Positions 14,658-18,415 of a stretch of 18,415 bases of DNA are shown here, piece by piece; position 1 is the stretch's first letter; each line of letters opens with the position of its first letter. The translations under genes and the position numbers were made by a program. This stretch comes from CACKLF01 sp002725175 (GTDB lineage: Bacteria; Pseudomonadota; Alphaproteobacteria; Rhodobacterales; Rhodobacteraceae). Below the pieces are notes generated by a model. It was not told the DNA's origin, did no database searches, and worked only from the letters and a program-made list of their open reading frames with translations. The stretch is taken from NCBI GenBank assembly GCA_002725175.2, contig PBQX02000063.1, positions 1-18,415 on the forward strand, in the 5' to 3' direction.

Positions 14658-16058
14658 TTGNCTGTAGTCACACGATTTGCACCCTCGCCCACTGGCTACC
14701 TTCATATAGGAGGAGCTAGAACTGCTTTATTCAATTTTATGTTTTCAAAAATAAACAAAGGGAAGTTCCTATTGAGAATAGAGGANACCGATAGAGAACG
14801 GTGGAGCAAAGAAGCTGAGACTGCAATATTTGAAGGGTTATCCTGGCTGGGAATAGAACCTGATATTGCTCCAATAAGTCAATACAGTAGAAAAAATAGA
14901 CACCTTGAGGTTGCAACTGAGATGGTAAAAAAAGGGACCGCTTANCGCTGTTATTTATCTCAAGAAGAGTATAGAGCTAGTAAAGAGGAGTTTGAAAGGA
15001 ATAACCCNGGTAAAAGGTTCCTTTCCCCCTGGCGAGATTCTCTTTCCACTGAGAACAAGCCTTTTGTCATAAGAATCAANGCGCCAATATCTGGNTCGAC
15101 TATTNTTTCAGATATNATTCAAGGNAAAATAGTATGGAATAACAATGTTTTAGATGATTTTGTTTTAGTAAGNTCAAATAATGACCCGACATATATGCTT
15201 TCAGTAGTTGTCGACGATAAAGACATGGAAATAAGCCATGTTATACGTGGTGATGACCATTTAACAAACGCAGCTCGCCAATCCATAATATTTGAAGCCA
15301 ATAACTGGAAGTTGCCTAATTTTGCACATATCCCTCTTTTGCATGGCTCAGATGGTACAAAACTTTCTAAACGGCACGGTGCACTTGGTATAGAAAGCTA
15401 CAAACAAGAAGGATACCCTAATAAAGCAGTCATAAACTACCTTCTGGGCTTNGGATGGTCCTACCCAGAGACAGAAGTTTTTTCCTTAAATGATGCTATA
15501 AAGCATTTCGACTTAAAGAAGTTNAATAAATCACCTGCAAGATTTGATAAAGACAAATTATTACATCTATCTAGCACATACATAAGAAATTCTACTGCAA
15601 ATGAATTGAAGGAATGGTTAAATGAATGGGCTCTTTCAGTAAACAGGCAAGACTTTTATCAAAAAGTTTTCAATATTATATCGGATGGATTGGGGTTTTT
15701 TAAGTCCAGAGCTAAAACGTTAATAGANATCNTGGAGGACTCGTTTTTTATCCACTGCCAAAACAATGAACTATACCAAAAACAAGATATGTTTGAATTA
15801 ACCAGAAAACAAATAACTTTAGTGAAAAAATACNTAAGGCAGNTACCTTCTGGTAACTGGAACAGGGATTTATTGCTTGGTAATTTGAATTTATTTATAA
15901 AACATAATAACATACCTATTAAAGAAATTGGCATTCCTCTTAGGATAATTCTGACTGGCTCAAANAATTCACCAGGGATTATTGATATTCTAATGTTATT
16001 AGGAGATGATGCTTCTAAATCTAGAATAACTGACTATCTTGCACGGCATAACAATTAA
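14658..16058 (+). CDS. gltX: Glutamyl-tRNA synthetase
   Basis: Class I synthetase charging tRNA-Glu; in lineages lacking GlnRS it also supplies Glu-tRNA-Gln. Length is 466 aa. The HIGH-type motif is PSPTGYLHIGGARTALFN (9-26) and the KMSKS-type motif is KLSKR (235-239). The start is a TTG at 14658, preceded by AAAGGA (14646-14651) at 6 bases; no nearer in-frame ATG gives the conserved N-terminus, so TTG is well supported. Codon 2 contains an N. The 92-base AT-rich gap after lexA presumably contains the promoter. gltA begins 9 bases after the stop, so the two are probably co-transcribed. Alphaproteobacteria often carry two gltX copies; whether this is the only one is unknown. Confidence 0.96.
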   Translation: MXVVTRFAPSPTGYLHIGGARTALFNFMFSKINKGKFLLRIEXTDRERWSKEAETAIFEGLSWLGIEPDIAPISQYSRKNRHLEVATEMVKKGTAXRCYLSQEEYRASKEEFERNNXGKRFLSPWRDSLSTENKPFVIRIXAPISXSTIXSDXIQXKIVWNNNVLDDFVLVXSNNDPTYMLSVVVDDKDMEISHVIRGDDHLTNAARQSIIFEANNWKLPNFAHIPLLHGSDGTKLSKRHGALGIESYKQEGYPNKAVINYLLGXGWSYPETEVFSLNDAIKHFDLKKXNKSPARFDKDKLLHLSSTYIRNSTANELKEWLNEWALSVNRQDFYQKVFNIISDGLGFFKSRAKTLIXIXEDSFFIHCQNNELYQKQDMFELTRKQITLVKKYXRQXPSGNWNRDLLLGNLNLFIKHNNIPIKEIGIPLRIILTGSXNSPGIIDILMLLGDDASKSRITDYLARHNN

Positions 16059-16067
16059 GGNAACATA

Positions 16068-17360
16068 ATGAAAGAAACCAAANGCGCAAAAATAACAATT
16101 GGTGATNATACNTTTCATCTACCAATTTTGGAATCTACAGAGGGTCCAAATGTANTTGATATAAGGAAATTTTATGCAGAAACTGGANATTTTACATTTG
16201 ATCCTGGGTTTACGTCTACAGCCTCTTGTGAAAGCAGCATAACTTTTATTGATGGAATAGAAGGACAGCTGCTATACAGAGGTTATTCAATAGANGAATT
16301 AGCAAAGAAATCTANCTTTCTGGAAGTAAGCTATCTTCTGCTTTATGGAAATCTTCCAAATCAAGAGGAATTAGATGATTTTACCGGAAGGATCACGCGC
16401 CACACAATGCTTCATGAACAAATGACAAATTTTTTCCGAGGATTTAGACGGGATGCTCATCCAATGGCNATTATTTGCGGAGTTCAAGGGGCTATGTCAT
16501 CTTTCTACCATGATAGTGTGGATATTTCTGACNCTTGGCAAAGAGAAGTGGCATCAGTTCGGATGATAGCAAAACTTCCAACTATAGTAGCCTGGGCATN
16601 TAAATATTCTCAAGGNCAACCTTTTATCTACCCTCAAAATTCCCTTGATTATTCTTCTAATTTTTTAAGAATGTGTTTTGCAGTTCCTGCGGAAGATTAT
16701 GAAGTAAATCCAATATTAAGTGAGGCTATGGATCGAATATTTATTCTTCATGCAGATCACGAACAAAATGCTTCCACCTCAACTGTTAGACTTGCTAGTT
16801 CTTCTGGCGCAAATCCATTCGCTTGCATTGCAGCTGGAATAGCCTGCCTTTGGGGGCCGGCTCATGGAGGTGCAAATGAAGCTTGCTTGCAAATGCTAAG
16901 GCAAATTCAAACAGTAGATAGGATCCCCGAATTTATAAANAGAGCAAANGACAATCAAGANCCTTTTAGACTTATGGGNTTTGGACATAGAGTATATAAA
17001 AATTTTGANCCAAGATCTAGNGTAATGAAAGAAAGTGCCGACGAAGTTTTAAATTTGCTAGGTATTGANAACAACCCNACCCTNCAGGTGGCTAAGGAAC
17101 TTGAAAGAATTGCTCTAGAAGACGAATANTTTATAGAGAAAAAACTTTANCCAAATGTGGACTTTTATTCTGGTATCATTTTAGATGCTATGGGCTTCCC
17201 CACATCAATGTTTACTCCTATTTTTGCTTTAGCTAGAACTGTTGGCTGGATATCACAGTGGAAGGAGATGATCTCTCACCCAGACAATAAAATTGGAAGA
17301 CCGAGACAATTATACTTAGGCTCAGGATATAGGTCATTCAAACCGCTAAATCAAAGGTGA
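16068..17360 (+). CDS. gltA: Citrate synthase
   Basis: Condenses acetyl-CoA and oxaloacetate to citrate, the first step of the TCA cycle. It is 430 aa, the size of proteobacterial type II hexameric enzymes. The catalytic set is visible: H266 in GPAHGGANEA and D365 in VDFYSG, with oxaloacetate-binding H231 in HADHEQNAS and FGHRVYKNF further on. The N-terminal domain (about 1-50) is characteristic of the long form, in which many enzymes are NADH-inhibited. AAGG (16057-16060) overlapping the gltX stop serves as ribosome site. The 3' end overlaps the convergent lpxB end by 15 bases, leaving no room for a conventional terminator between them. Confidence 0.97.
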   Translation: MKETKXAKITIGDXXFHLPILESTEGPNVXDIRKFYAETGXFTFDPGFTSTASCESSITFIDGIEGQLLYRGYSIXELAKKSXFLEVSYLLLYGNLPNQEELDDFTGRITRHTMLHEQMTNFFRGFRRDAHPMXIICGVQGAMSSFYHDSVDISDXWQREVASVRMIAKLPTIVAWAXKYSQXQPFIYPQNSLDYSSNFLRMCFAVPAEDYEVNPILSEAMDRIFILHADHEQNASTSTVRLASSSGANPFACIAAGIACLWGPAHGGANEACLQMLRQIQTVDRIPEFIXRAXDNQXPFRLMXFGHRVYKNFXPRSXVMKESADEVLNLLGIXNNXTXQVAKELERIALEDEXFIEKKLXPNVDFYSGIILDAMGFPTSMFTPIFALARTVGWISQWKEMISHPDNKIGRPRQLYLGSGYRSFKPLNQR

Positions 17361-18415
17361 TTTTTTTTCATAACTTTTTACAAAATTAATTACAGATTCA
17401 GCTGCCCTATCACCCGGATTTGCACCACCAAACCCAAGTGATTTCATAACTTTTCGAGACAACTCCAACTGCTTAGCAGCTAATGTAGAATCATTTAACA
17501 ACAACTTTATAGCTTTTGATAAATTTTCTGGCGTACAGTTAGAAAAAATAAATTCAGGAATTTCATTAGAGTTCGCAATTATATCAATAAGATTTGCCTT
17601 CTCGGTTTTTACAAGAGCCTTAATCAATAACTCATTTATGTAGTGTGCACGATACCCAACTACCATTGGAACTCCTGTCCTTGCCAATTCCAAAACAACC
17701 GTTCCTGAGGCAGCCAGAGCAATTGCTGCAGTCCTAAATAATGAAAATTTTAAATTCTCAAAATCGTTAGCTAAGTCAAAACTCTTTTGACTTAACACCA
17801 AAACATTTAAACCAGTTTTCTCACGGAACTTAGATACCTTACTAACTACCAGTTCCTCTACCTCAGAAACAGCTGGGATAACAAAAACCAAGTCGGTATA
17901 TACTGCTGCAACCATTTTAATTGTATCTAAAAAAATAGGTAAATTATTTTTAATTTCTGAACGCCTAGAACCTGGCATAACAGCCATAATGGGAACATTG
18001 TTACCTATACCAAGGTTCTTGCGAAAAACTACAATATCTTGAACAGCCGGAATTTTTTTTGAAACAACTGGATGGCCTACAAATTCGCAAGAAATCTTAT
18101 TAATTTCTGCCAGCTTAGGTTCAAAGGGAAATAACGCAAGAATATGGTCAACAAAACTCCTAATTTTTTCTAAGCGCCTAGGCCGCCAGGCCCATATGCT
18201 TGGCATAACATAATGAATAATGGGAGTAGTTTTCAAAATTTTTTTCACCCTTTTACTTAAACGAAAGGAAAATTCAGGTGAATCGATCGTTATGATAAGG
18301 TCTGGCTTCCAAGCCAAGCAATAATTCGAAACTGTCCTTAAAACTTTTAATAAATCAAAAAGGTTGAATAATATTTCAATAAAACCCATTTTATTAATTC
18401 TTTCTTGTTGGATTA
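17346..18415 (-). CDS. lpxB: Lipid-A-disaccharide synthase, 5' end beyond the window
   Basis: Joins UDP-2,3-diacylglucosamine and lipid X to form lipid A disaccharide at the inner membrane, so the cell has a lipopolysaccharide outer membrane. The frame stays open to the window edge. The ATG at 18389 (MGFIEIL) is internal, since LpxB proteins have about 60-90 residues before this point, including the glycine-rich N-terminal loop. Present are DSPEFSFRL, HYVMPSIWAW, FEGH-like CEFVGHPVV, PGSRRSEI, AASGTVVLELA (donor-binding region) and the C-terminal GFGGANPGDRAAESV. About 350 residues of an expected 380-400 are visible. It is convergent with gltA and overlaps it by 15 bases. Confidence 0.93.
   Translation of the reverse strand, partial: IQQERINKMGFIEILFNLFDLLKVLRTVSNYCLAWKPDLIITIDSPEFSFRLSKRVKKILKTTPIIHYVMPSIWAWRPRRLEKIRSFVDHILALFPFEPKLAEINKISCEFVGHPVVSKKIPAVQDIVVFRKNLGIGNNVPIMAVMPGSRRSEIKNNLPIFLDTIKMVAAVYTDLVFVIPAVSEVEELVVSKVSKFREKTGLNVLVLSQKSFDLANDFENLKFSLFRTAAIALAASGTVVLELARTGVPMVVGYRAHYINELLIKALVKTEKANLIDIIANSNEIPEFIFSNCTPENLSKAIKLLLNDSTLAAKQLELSRKVMKSLGFGGANPGDRAAESVINFVKSYEKKSPLI

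Noticed and set aside
1..18415. Mobile elements, CRISPR arrays, tRNA or rRNA genes, defence systems
   Set aside because: No repeats of the right form, no transposase or integrase motifs, and intergenic gaps of at most about 140 bases filled by regulatory sequence or nothing recognisable.

Overview
The window is an 18.4 kb AT-rich bacterial fragment that looks like housekeeping and metabolic chromosome from a free-living, probably marine, low-GC alphaproteobacterium. Four things point there: the gene order trpD-trpC-moaC-moeA-lexA-gltX-gltA facing lpxB, a LexA of the alphaproteobacterial type, a perfect GAAC-N7-GAAC LexA box in front of lexA, and a glnB-glnA pair of proteobacterial type. The lineage within the class cannot be settled by eye. 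Scattered N bases never break a reading frame. In glnA 11 of 12 fall at third codon positions, so many probably mark population variation in a consensus assembly.

Layout. Bases 1-86 hold a possible promoter and a perfect inverted repeat. They precede a two-gene unit (87-2108): a fold-type-II PLP dehydratase, then an ornithine cyclodeaminase/mu-crystallin family protein, substrate unknown. Next is the ammonium-assimilation pair glnB-glnA (2248-4025), convergent with a DUF3445 gene (heme-dependent oxidative N-demethylase family) on the minus strand. Across an AT-rich divergent region lie parE (topoisomerase IV subunit B), an orphan class I/II aminotransferase, and a PpiD/SurA-like periplasmic folding factor.

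From about 10.2 kb comes a compact biosynthetic run: trpD, trpC, moaC, moeA, with gaps of 9 bases or less or overlaps. Then follow lexA with its own promoter and operator, gltX-gltA, and the 3' part of lpxB converging on gltA.

The most interesting observation is between the ppiD-like gene and trpD. The short gap still encodes a recognisable C-terminal tail of anthranilate synthase glutaminase (TrpG), with the VQ-H-ES-I signature, ending on top of the trpD start. The rest of trpG, and any trpE, is gone from this position. This looks like the scar of a trpE/trpG deletion in an otherwise conserved cluster. I saw no mobile element, CRISPR array, rRNA, tRNA or defence system, and no convincing wholly new multi-gene system. 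The other points of interest are the uncharacterised dehydratase/cyclodeaminase pair, the DUF3445 gene beside nitrogen genes, and a tiny Cys-rich ORF before the ppiD-like gene.
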